A DNA stretch of 64,000 nucleotides. Origin: Tenodera sinensis (taxonomy: Eukaryota > Arthropoda > Insecta > Mantodea > Mantidae). Made by a program: the position numbers and the translations under genes. Positions 45,246 to 55,639 of this stretch are shown piece by piece; within the stretch, counting starts at the first letter, position 1; every line of letters begins with the position of its first letter. The notes beneath the pieces were generated by a model. The model did no database searches and was not told the origin of the DNA. It saw only the letters and a list, made by a program, of their open reading frames with translations. The DNA lies in assembly GCA_030765045.1 (NCBI GenBank), contig CM060961.1, positions 29,939,805 to 30,003,804 on the forward strand. Reading direction: 5' to 3'.

Positions 45246-48234
45246 TGTAGATATTAACCAAGCGGTGGTGGTGCCTCTATAATTTTTCCGGCAATATTAG
45301 TATAAATTAGTATAATAATTTCAATGTGTGACTGATAAAAAACATAAATAGGATAAGATCTGTATTATACACGGTGACACGCTCCGCTAGCTCTCTCCAT
45401 AGCGCGAGAGAACTGGGAGTAGTCGAGAAAATGTCGCCAGATGCCTTATCTCACAGTAGATGCTGGAAATGTTGCCCCTCTGCTTTCAAACAGGCAACAT
45501 ATCATAAAAATACTGTCTATGCTTAGCAGCAGGAATCCTTGCAATTTCTTACATGGTATTATCACAAGTTCCTGTTGTGTATGAACATTCATTTGCATGA
45601 TTATATGTAATTAACACCCTATATAAAAAGGGAAAACTACTTCTAGTACTAAATACAGAAAAACTAAGAATATAATTTATTCTGCAGATTTCTGAAGTGT
45701 TCATAAAGCAAGTGTAGACAGTTGAAGGATACTTTGATTAATTTACTCATGGCCTGTTCTCATTGACACTTTAAGTATACTGTTAGCTGTTAATGCAACG
45801 TAATGCGGGTATGATGCATTAATTGGTGATGTCAAATACCGCTATACCTCAGATGCTTTTGATTTATCTTTCCTTTTCATGGAGAAATTAAATGATTTAA
45901 TTCTAACCTATTTAATAGCTGACCTTTAAGTGTTATTTTATATACATAAATAGTTGTAATGAAGTAACCGCAGGGGAAGTTAAGAACGGAATAGGCCTCA
46001 TACGATTCTCTGGGGGAAAAAGTCCTCCTTCGGTCTAAGCACGCACTAATCTTTAGACCGTAAACAAAGAGCCAATTGAATATGTATTAGAAACACGCTT
46101 TCCTCTTAATTGGTATATTACAGTACAAAGTCCTACAAAATTACACTTTCATGTAATTATTTATACAAACAACACGAGCCTAACGCAGGAGCTATTCAAA
46201 ATGTGCATAGAGTATTTATAGCCAGCGTCATCTAGTGCTGCTGCCGCCGCCGCTGGCATCAGTTCACATCAGCTGTTCAAAGGATGCATTTTATTGCCCA
46301 ACCAAGCGCTGCAAGGAAAGACATATTCACTTTCTCTAATGCACTGCATGCGTTGCATTTCACACAAAATAATTTGATAACAGACTTCGCCGAAAATATA
46401 TTTGCAGGCTCGCAGAATAGAACAAATAATTCAAGGTACATATATGCGTAAAATCGTTAATGTTAAAAGTGAGAAACACGTTTTGTACCAAAAAAAGAAA
46501 TATATGGAAAACAGCTTATCGGCAATTTCCAAGAATTCAACATGGCTGATATTACACTAAACTGATGTGGACATTACACCAAAAATCACTATTGCCAACC
46601 TACATAATAAAAGCATTATTTCTAATTTCAAATATCACTGAATTTATGGCAATGTGTTTTCAAGCGATAATAATCGTGAGCATGGTGAACCTGCTCATCT
46701 TGTTCTGCAATAACACTCTTGGATAAAGTAACTTCCGAATACTAAAAATCGTAATATATTTGTTGCAAACACAAACATAACAGAAACTATAACTGCATAT
46801 AATGCTCTAAAACAATTCGAGACAAAATCACGCACACACGAGCAAGATAATGTCCTCCACAGATTAATACGGTGCCTAAACAGAATCCTTTTAAAAATCT
46901 ATCGGCTGCTTTCCCTGCAATGAATTAAAAAATAAGGGCTTCTGTGGCAACATAACGAATGCAATAACACCAACTATGGCCGTAGCTTTACCATGGTTGT
47001 ATTTTACGAGCCGTTGGCGCTACTAATGCAAACCTAACAAATGAAATGTCACCAAATATAACCAGACCGCGCCGTAATGGGGGAGAAATGTTAAAGTTGT
47101 TTTTTGGGGTATTCGAATAATCTGTTTCCTCTATGGGAAGCATATTTTATTAGAGTTAGGGAAAGCGCTTATTTCAAACTTATTTTTTTGTGCAAACTCC
47201 AAAGTAGTTTATTTTACTATAAAAGAAAACATAAAATGAGTATGTAACGTGGCAGTTTTACAATGGAAAACTCTCCTTATAACAGACAGCGCGTGGAGTA
47301 AGCATACACGTTATCCGGGCCGTCTCATAAAATGACCACTGTGTAGAACAGAAGTTATAACATGCTCTTTGTATACTTGATAAACAATAATTGTCTCCAA
47401 AAGGTATCTACATTATTTATGTAATTTTTAGGGGATCAATTCACTCAAATGAAATCATTTGTGTTGCTTTTGTTAAAAGAAGCATTTATTGAGTTCACCT
47501 TTTATTTTCGCAATGCCTCAAATGACCACCTAAGAATTGTTAATATAAATATCTTCAGAATACATGTAGAAAATGCTGCAGAACGCATCTGAAATATGCA
47601 GCTTGCGTACATTTGCGACCTTGGTGTTACTAGGGATGCTTTGCTGCGGTTTATTGTAGAATGTCTAAGGTAGATGAATGACGATCGAGATATAATGATC
47701 GCATTATTTCAAAACCTCGCCCTGTATTACCGTAAGTGTATATTTATACTCTTGTGTTCATTAAGTAATCTGCAAGCCACTCTACAGGTGATAAACGAGT
47801 TCTTTCCGAACCAAACCTGTTCTCAAGCGGCAGTTTTTCTTCTGATGGGGGGAATCCTTGGGTTCAGTGCATCGGCAAAGGTCATTCATTCGTTTCTTGG
47901 CTGCTTCTTTGCCTGCACTTTCCTCAAAACGAATATAACGGAGGAAATAGTTGACGAACTGTATGTATAATTCGAACGCTCTCCAAAGAGTTGTTTAAGA
48001 CGTGTTGCACAGCAAGTAGATGTTTCAAAACCTCTGTTCGTACAGCTGCCCTACAAAGTTCTATCGTTCAGAAATTAACCCTAGCACTACCAAATCAGAT
48101 TCCAGAACTAATATTACCCAGGGGCCACCACTGTGACCACCATTGGTAACAAGATGTCTGAGCAATTTTTACAAGTTTATTTTGAAATTGGGTATTATAT
48201 CTTGTGTTTATGAAGGTAATATTTAAGATCTCGG
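45246..48234. other. 3 kb without recognisable feature
   Basis: Largest unclassified interval. A 98-codon plus frame (47674-47970) has two hydrophobic stretches (around residues 20-35 and 53-68) but no known family, no homologue in the window and no clear signal peptide. A CCGCCGCCGCTGG patch lies near 46245. I see no MSE, SINE boxes or long microsatellite. Confidence 0.35.
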
Positions 48235-48350
48235 CTAAAATGATTTACGTTGATAAGGATTCACCCTAATCCTGAGAAGATGAATGTGGGGCAGCTCTAA
48301 GCTCTAGCAACCCCGGGTCCATTTGAGCAATATATGACCTGACAAACTAA
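48235..48350 (+). mobile_element. SINE family A, 5'-truncated
   Basis: TTGATAAGGATTCACCC, CTGAGAAGATGAATGTG, GGGTCCATTTGAGCA and ATATATGACCTGAC follow the family A body and tail. The tRNA head is missing. Confidence 0.7.
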
Positions 48351-48539
48351 AACCTAATATATTGGTAGCAGTATAAATGTGGTAAGTGAATGATTGGGTA
48401 ACGAGGAAGAGCTTGTACCTATATTGCATACTACTTCTGGGATGCTAGTGAGTAATGGAGATGATAACATCAATTACTAACAGCTGTTCCACATGGTGGT
48501 CAAACGAGGAATACTTGCGAGATGGTTCACTGCACAACG

Positions 48540-48890
48540 AATGTATTGCATATACATAAATCGCGTGTTTTAACGGGATCTACATTTTTATCAAGTAAGA
48601 TTTTGTCTATTTCTTACTTTACCTCGGGCTTCAATAACCGCGTTATCGACAGGCCCTTAAACCTAGCTCCCTCCCTCCCTCCCTCACTCACTCACTCACT
48701 CACTCACTCACTCACTCACTCACTCACTCACTCACTCACTTGTTCAGCCACTGGCTCACTCACTCTTCGCTCACTCACTCAGACTCTCTCACTCACATAT
48801 GAATCTGTTTTTAAAACATTTCTTTTGGGTCCAGGGTTTTTAAAACGTGTATTTGCTCTGAAATGGGTGGAATGCAATGCTTGCCTTCTC
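48540..48890 (+). mobile_element. MSE copy, short, with (TCAC)n slot
   Basis: Contains CGTGTTTTAACGGGATCTAC and AGTAAGATTTTGTCTATTTC. After the slot come TTTTGGGTCCAGG, AAACGTGTATTTGC and GGGTGGAATGCAATGCTTGC. The region between TTCTTAC and the slot is deleted. Confidence 0.7.
48667..48795. repeat. (TCCC)n then (TCAC)n microsatellite in the MSE slot
   Basis: CTCCCTCCCTCCC followed by about 15 TCAC units and diverged TCAC units to 48795. Confidence 0.97.
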
Positions 48891-49626
48891 TAGCTACTGT
48901 TTCCGTGGTACAGACAAGAAGAACACGATCGCCAAAAAGCGAGGTGTGTTTCTGGCGTGCAGTGGTGAGAGGTAACCCAGCAACATCACGTTGCAGTTGA
49001 TGTAATCGATGTTCATGCACGTGAGCAGTGAAGATGTTTGCCGACGCTAATATTTGCGGAGATCATAAAGTTCAAGAGAGTGGTGTTAATGTACAAGGTG
49101 GGCAAAAGTCAGGGGTAAGTCAAGGGCGTTCCTGATGCTCCAGGAAGTGAGGGACATGGCCGGAACCTTAGCCTCGCCCTTCCTTACCGCTAGCTTTACT
49201 TTCGGGTAGTTCCGTCGTGGTGGGAGAAAATCACCTCAAGGTCACTAATAAGAACTTCGCGGAAAAATACTTGCGATTCCTCAGGGCATTCTTACTCTAT
49301 ACCAACCTTACTTCCTGTTAGAGGTGTGTGTATGTCCAGCCCGCGGCCCGGGTCCAGCCTTTGAAAAATATTGGACCAAGCTGGGGTTTGAAAATAAAAG
49401 TGAAGGAAAACAGTTTATCGCATTCAACATACCATGGTATTTATCAGAAGTAATGCCACGACTGATTGTCAATTTATCTAAAGAACTTGACTATCATGAG
49501 TTGCATTTATTAACACTATTTCACGAATTAAAAAAGGATACAGCCGATAAAATGTTATTTAAATGTTGACTGTAATTACTAACCTCTTAAATACATCAGC
49601 ATCCATTGCCACGGCCTACAATAATA
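48891..49626. other. unclassified; 81-codon plus frame at 49324-49569
   Basis: The frame reads a plausible mixed helical protein in its second half (LSEVMPRLIVNLSKELDYHE) and ends in a TGA at 49569. I do not recognise a family, and the first 15 codons are in GC-rich sequence of different character. It may be the last exon or fragment of something unidentified. Confidence 0.3.
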
Positions 49627-49827
49627 TCATATTGAGCTCCAATATTTTAACATGCTGGTAATGTCAGTAGTTGAAGTATCTGCTGTTAATTTATAATTTC
49701 GTTCAATACAAAATTTGTCAAACTGATTCCAAACATATTTCCCATTGTATTCTGTGTTCTGAGGTTTCCCTCTTCGAATTATTTCATCTATTTCAGCACC
49801 GAAGCGAAGGTCAGCCATATTTGACAT
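49627..49827 (-). pseudogene. N-terminal fragment of a Crypton-like tyrosine recombinase
   Basis: The 66-codon minus frame starts MADLRFGAEIDEII and has RGKPQNTEYNGKYVWNQF followed by CIERNY. This is the arrangement of the core-binding (SAM-like) domain of KIAA1958/ZMYM-type and Crypton tyrosine recombinases, where KNT..xT......F..FC is typical. The catalytic R..H..R/Y domain is absent and the frame stops at the point where it would begin. Family assignment is by eye. Confidence 0.45.
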
Positions 49828-51180
49828 TTGAATATCAACTTTATTGCGTCAAATTACGTCAACCGTACTAATGAAAAAGAGGCTGCGGCCCGAATCGGAG
49901 TTACGTAGTAATGGTAGTCTGATACATGGCTAAATTCTATACCATTATGATAAAACTATATCTTGTGTATGAATTCAACAATCAATTTTTGGTTATTTAG
50001 AATATGGATGTATTACACGATGAGGTTTTACTTCATTGGGCCATAACCGAACTAGGAGAATTACGTCACTGCAATTTGCACACTTAAAAACCGGGATTTG
50101 AACCCGCAATCTTGAGATCAGTTTTCAGTTTGTTTTCTTTATTAATGAGGTTAGTTTTCTTTATTAATGATAAAGTACATGCCTGCAAGGGGTCCGGGTT
50201 CGATTCCCGGCCGGGGAGTCGGAAGTTTCTTCAGCTAAAAATACTCCTTATCCTATCTGAGTCTGGAAGTATTAATGACTGTGAATGTATTTGTGAATTC
50301 TATGTTTAAAACTCCACTGTTATCACTGTTAAACAAGTACCACCATTGCCTATAGGCAATATGCTCCACAGGAAAGACCGCCTTTGCAGTTAAAGGCTGC
50401 ATATAAGTGGGACAGTAAAACACAATGAAAACTTTGAAACAGTTACACAATTCAATAATAGAAACAATGATTGACAATAACTATTAACTGCTTGCCTTTA
50501 AACAAAAGATTAAAATACAGAATTTAAAAAATACTCAAGGTGGATATAAAGTAACCCTTATCCATTGGTATCACTAGGGTTAGTGTATTGTAATGTGTAA
50601 TACATATTTTTTCAGCGATTTATGCGATACAGTTGGCGACACTGACTAAACAAGAGAATGACCTAGTGATAATTTGAACGAAACAAAAGAATGACGAGGT
50701 GATACAATGTAACGCTCTGTAAAAATCTTAAGTAGATAGCATGTTAATCAAAGTTATTAGTGTAATTTCTAAGAAAATCAAAAACCTTTGCATGCAAAGA
50801 GACACTAAAGCGTTAATCCTGAAGGTTAAAGTGAGAAGCACTGAGCATAGAAACATGTACTATGGTTGAGGAAACTATAAAGCATGAAAAGAACTACAAA
50901 TCATGTTGAATCTTTCATCACAGCAAGCATTCTTTTATAACCAGATGGAAGACGAGATATAAGACAATAATACAACTTTGTACATGTGTTTTATGCAAAA
51001 GACGTCATCGTTCCGGAATTGTTTGTTTTGTCGGAGTGAGTTGGAATACAGTTTGTGGAGTGAAATAGTTTTCCAAGCTGCCGGCCTTGAGCTTCTATAC
51101 CTGCTCCTACATCCCCTTGTTTCAAACACGTGCGCCTTTAGTTGTCGCTTGAGCTTCCTTTTGTTCAGTGTGCTGCAAAT
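49828..51180. other. mostly unclassified, with SINE pieces and a weak MSE fragment
   Basis: Around 50090-50110 a minus-strand B box (GCGGGTTCAAATCCCGG) stands alone. Around 50730-50800 is TTAATCAAAGTTATTAG and AGAAAATCAAAAAC, weakly MSE-like. Frames at 50935-51265 lie on opposite strands and precede the Tigger fragment, but show no domain. Confidence 0.35.
50185..50300 (+). mobile_element. SINE family G, head partly lost
   Basis: CCGGGTTCGATTCCCGGCC is a near-canonical B box. It is followed by GGAGTCGGAAGTTTCTTC and GAGTCTGGAAGTATTAATG, matching 12126-12333. No clear A box remains. Confidence 0.7.
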
Positions 51181-51189
51181 TAGTGCCAC

Positions 51190-51480
51190 ATGTCTCTTAA
51201 TAAACTGCGTATCCAGTACAAGACTAACTTTTGCGGAAGTCACCGTCATTCGAGAAAAGGTTTGAAGAAAAAATGTGAAAGCACAAAAAATTATGGGATA
51301 ACACGGAACACTTTCTCAACTTATCTGAAAAATAATGAGAGAATTTTAAGAACTGCCTCGAGTGAAAATGGAAAGAGTATAAAAAGAGTGAGACAATGGA
51401 AAATTCTGACAGATATTTGTGCATAACTGTATTGCAAAATGTCAACCTTTGATATTTCTAATTGTTTCCTTGTCCCTTCA
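51190..51480 (+). pseudogene. pogo/Tigger-type transposase fragment (CENP-B-like HTH)
   Basis: The plus-strand translation gives STRLTFAEVTVIREKV in one frame, then after a 1-base shift near 51262 KGLKKKCESTKNYGITRNTF, STYLKNNERIL, then KSIKRVRQ. This order (helix, KKxxVAxxYGIPxxTLSxxLK, KRxR) is the N-terminal helix-turn-helix of pogo/Tigger and jerky-like proteins. The DDE domain is absent and the frame ends at 51426. It is related in type to the fossil at 55761-55901 but not adjacent to its terminal repeats. Confidence 0.7.
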
Positions 51481-52219
51481 GCTTCGAAGTATCCAAGTTC
51501 CACTATTATTATTCATTAATTAATTAGTTGGTAGAAAGGTTGAAATTCCGGATGTGGCATTGCACTTTTCAGTCTGATTATACCTACCTTTCTATCCTTA
51601 TCTGTACACGCCCTTGAGTGAAATAGTTTTTTGGTGTGGTGGGGAAAGGCAAAGAAGTAAACGTGCCAATCAAACTGATGAGTCTTCAAAGACTAGTCTG
51701 GTTAATTATAACTAGTGCCTTCAAAAACATCCCAACAGCTGCAATGGAAACCCTACTAGAACTTCCAGTGCTAGATCTCTAGCTTAAGGCAGAAGCTATT
51801 CTTGTTGCCTTTGAGTTAATAGAGATAAATGGGAAAATGGCAGTCACTGCCATGGGCATGCGCTTATCCAGGATACTGTAGTAAGTAACTGGCTTACAAT
51901 AAAGAGATCTCATCTCATCATAACTAAATATTGCTTTGAACACTCTTTCGAGATCCAGAATCATACAACACGGACCAAGTAAACAAATCCCAGAGAGATG
52001 TACGGAAATACAGTAGGCTTTTAGCGATAATTAGTCAGTATGTGATAGCTTTGAAATTCCAGCTTTGGATAGTCAAGAGCTAGAAAATTAATAACGAGTT
52101 CTCATTTGAGAAAGGTTTTAGTCTTGAACATATTTCACAGAAGCATGTCTGTAAAATGGTTCATTAAAGTGAATTTGAGATGTTTTAACGGGGTCTACAA
52201 TTTTTGTATAGTAAAATTT

Positions 52220-52556
52220 CTGAGACCACCTCCGTAGCGCAGTTGGTAGCGCACTTGCCTCTGTCGCGGAGGACCCGTGTTCGATCCTCGGTATGAGCAT
52301 GGGGAGTTTTCCCCCGCTGGGAGGCCTGGCACGGGATGCACTCAGCCTCGTTAGGTCCCTGGGAGATCAATTGAGGAGTAGTGGCCTCAGGTCAGGAAGA
52401 CCACAAAACTGACCGGAAGGGCTCGGGGCGCTGACCACGTCCCTCCCTACAGTACTGCACCACACCAATGACGCTTGTAGTAGGTAGAGGTGGGGGACGC
52501 AGCGGCTGGGTGGCAAGCCGAGGCTCTTCCTGGGCTGTAGCGTTAGGGGTTTAGTT
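52220..52556 (+). mobile_element. tRNA-derived SINE (family B) in MSE
   Basis: The head CTCCGTAGCGCAGTTGGTAG and the B box GTGTTCGATCCTCGG are nearly tRNA-like. The body (CTCAGCCTCGTTAGG, GGGGCGCTGACCACGTCCC) matches 28008-28368. It is flanked by TAGTAARATTT (52209-52219 and 52557-52567). The anticodon-arm loop lacks the universal U33, so it is a SINE and not a tRNA gene. Confidence 0.9.
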
Positions 52557-52865
52557 TAGTAAGATTTTGTGCATTTCTTACCGTTTGTCAGTTATGCAGA
52601 AGTCCTCCAGAATGAAGAGAGCTTCTAAGGAGATTCCCAGAAAATTTAAGATATAAATTTACTTTGTCACGAAAATATCTTAAAAGCATGCTGTTCTAAT
52701 CAAAATCGTTAGAGCCATTTTTGGATAACATTTTCTTTTTTTAAAAAATGTTCCATGTAAAGCGTAGTCTGGAGTACGGGGATTTTCTTGAAAATCTTTG
52801 AGCATTCTTGGAAGACGCTGAACAACTTTAGTATTTCACGGATTTTTCGTTTTTGGGTTATGCTG

Positions 52866-52868
<3 letters not shown>

Positions 52869-52922
<54 letters not shown>

Positions 52923-52959
52923 ACCCACCCACCCACCCACCCACCCACACACACACGCA

Positions 52960-53014
<55 letters not shown>

Positions 53015-53019
53015 ACATA

Positions 53020-53055
<36 letters not shown>
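52869..53055. repeat. (CA)n with (CCAC)n, (GCAC)n and (TACACA) blocks in the MSE slot
   Basis: Structured compound microsatellite: (CA)n, seven CCAC units, CGCACGCA units, (CA)n, CATACACA units, (CA)n. Follows TTATGCTGTT, the fixed slot flank. Confidence 0.98.
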
Positions 53056-53057
<2 letters not shown>

Positions 53058-53193
53058 GGACTCTTCTGAAATTGGTATCGGTATCGAATTGAGGCGCAGG
53101 GGTCTCAAAACATGCGCTCCGATGAAAATAGATATTAAATTTTTGGGTGAAATGCAATACTTCTTATAGATAAACGTAGGTGACAGAGAAAGT

Positions 53194-55637
53194 AGGAAAT
53201 ATGTTATTAAATGTACTGGAAACTCCCATTTTCGTTGTATTTCTGTAATGTTTTTAGATGACAGAACAGCATAAACTGTTACTGGTGTTCTTCCTAAGAC
53301 CATTTTCTGTGTTTAAAATCTTGTTTCTTGCTATCATTGCCATGATTTGCGGAATAACAAGAATTAAGTTTGCATATCTCAGCAAAGACGCTGTTGTTTC
53401 CTTAAACACGAGTTTATTTATCAACTCTCGCATACTTCTATCGATTCTATCGAGTGTCTGTCGTCACTTGTTTTACTTACGTAGCACAATGTGATGTTGA
53501 CAGTAAGCGTAAGAATGTTGCATACATCGAGGATTTCAATTAGGTCAACAAATACACATCATAGAGATAGGTACTCAATTGGCAGGCTGGATCAAATTAA
53601 GATCCGTGTGAAAAATAACTTAAGTCTAGGTTGATGACTGTCTAGCTACTTACCTGACATTTCACGGTTGGGTTTTAAACTCGAATGACGAATTCATTAA
53701 TTTTGTCCAATATTACAATAGTGATGCTTTAGTTCGTAGTTACTAGACAACAATTAAAGTAGATTGAAAAATGGTATTGGGAGGGAATAGAGTTGCAGGC
53801 ATTGAGGAAAATGGACTACCTAGGAGTTAGGCTCAACAGTGTAGGGGATTGGGGTGAACAGAAGAAAAATGCATTGGTAAAGGCGATACAATTAATACAG
53901 GTAATTGGAGCATGTTTCAAAAAATAGCAGAAATAAAAGTCACGTGGCTAGAAAGGATATACAGGGTGGAAGGGAAGTCATTACAATGATACATCTCGGT
54001 ATTTGGAACACATTTTGTATCTCTGACCATTTCCTACAGAGATATTTTAGTTTTGTCGAAAATAAGCTGGCAACACTGCAGATTGTATGGTATCACTTTC
54101 ACTAGGTCAATACATAAGCAAACACCGCAGCGTGATGTCTTGTGAACGTAAACAAATACGTTGGCGTGTCCTTCCATGTTTTCTCTGCGAGTGTTGGCCA
54201 ATAAGAAGCTCCCAAAACGTTACATCGCCCTGCAAGCGACCGACCTGTTTACATCCAGAAACCGGCTCAATTCCCTGATCAACCTCGAGTTACTCGCGTC
54301 TGAAAAAGCTGCTCGGGGTATTCCTTCAATGCGCGGCTAGGGGTTAAAGAAGGGCAAAGTCCACGTGGAAGGAGGTAAACACAATTTTCCCTCTTTCGCA
54401 AACGTTGGACATTGTTGCTGTACAAAGAAGAGACAGAACGACCACGAAGAAAGTGGGTAGAACAGTGCTATAATCGCTCCACTCTTAGGTCCCGACTTGA
54501 TGTAAACACAAGCCGAAACCAAAGCACGCCACAAAATATAGTTCCTAAATATTGGCGATTATCTGCGAGTTTTTATGATGTATAACAACCCTGGTAAAGA
54601 CTACTTGAATGCATCGTAATATCAGCGTTATTCTTAATTCTCTTAAGTAAATATTGTTCTACGAGGCATGAGTCCACGTGGCGTTTGTTTGTTAGTTAAG
54701 ACTGATACGAGCAACAGGTTACCGCGGAGGGATACAAGGTCTGGATCTAAGGATGGATGGAGTATAGTTAGCCTCATAACAGTCCTACTGCGTACAACTT
54801 GTTATGGAAGAAGAATATCAATATATTGTTTTATTTATAAATCGTAAATAAATGAAATATGGTAATGAAACTCACAAAAGCCATTCGATGAATAAACCTC
54901 CTGTCAAATATGATTTCATATGATGCCTTCAAGTGTGACCAAATAAGCCTATTTGACGTGCATTGGTTTAACGTGAAGTAAGTACAGCAAAAAGCTCTGC
55001 ACAGGTGATGTTTTTCAAAGAAAACACATTATCTGGACATGCACGGGGGATATCCCTAAAACCATACGTGTCCATCTCGTCCCTGACCCACATCAACGTC
55101 ATGACGCATGACGTGATGTCACAAATGGTCTACGTGAGAGATTTGCTGCTGCCCTGTGCAGTGGGCCGGACCGTTGCTGTGACGTCACTCCCAGCGAAAC
55201 TGTGACGCTACTTCTTGTAACATAGTTACAAAACACTGCTACTCTATGGGCGTGTCCGTGATAACATCCATATCGTCGTCACTTGTTCATCGTTTAAGAC
55301 GACATACGTATAATCTGTTGGTGCTTTGTTCTGCCTTGACAATTAATGAGATATACCCAGCACAGGTCACTTTCTGATGTCCTTTTGTTAGGTTTTTCTT
55401 CCATCGGATGGTACAAACAACGTTAAAGAAAATCCACTGCGTCTACGTTACATTATTCATATCTATACGAAGCCTTGGTCATTTCACTGAAAAAACATTT
55501 TTGGCGGGTGAGGTTAAATATTGTTAGGGAGGCAATTTCGAGGGTTTTCAGTACGAATGGAGAACTTTGGCACAGTGAAGATGTGATCAGATTAAAACAA
55601 TTGAATAACTGTTTGAGTTAAGCACAAAGTAAACAAA
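53194..55637. other. 2.4 kb without recognisable gene
   Basis: 53952 has TATACAGGGTGGAAGG and 54575 has the near-inverse AACAACCCTGG, too short to call a transposon. 55098-55187 is rich in CRE-like TGACG motifs. Frames at 53258-53494, 53905-54105 and 54087-54278 show no domain. Confidence 0.35.
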
Positions 55638-55639
55638 TA

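Larger units (their letters stand above)
51785..53193 (+). mobile_element. MSE copy, near full length, with nested SINE
   Basis: Diverged start (TTGAGTTAATAGAGATAAAT), then GATAGCTTTGAAATTCCAGC, CGAGTTCTCATTTGAGAAAG and GTTTTAACGGGGTCTAC. A family B SINE follows, then GATTTTGTGCATTTCTTACC, ATCAAAATCGTTAGAGCC, TTTTTGGGTTATGCTGTTC, the long slot, and GTGAAATGCAATACTTC with the end GACAGAGAAAGT. Confidence 0.8.

Noticed and set aside
52227..52300. Near-perfect tRNA-like sequence as a tRNA gene
   Set aside because: A and B boxes are good, but the anticodon loop lacks U33, the acceptor stem is not closed, and it is the head of a SINE with target duplications and a second copy at 28008.
53952..54585. 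Possible small transposon between TATACAGGGTGG and AACAACCCTGG
   Set aside because: Only about 7 of 9 end bases match and no target duplication is visible; insufficient to call.
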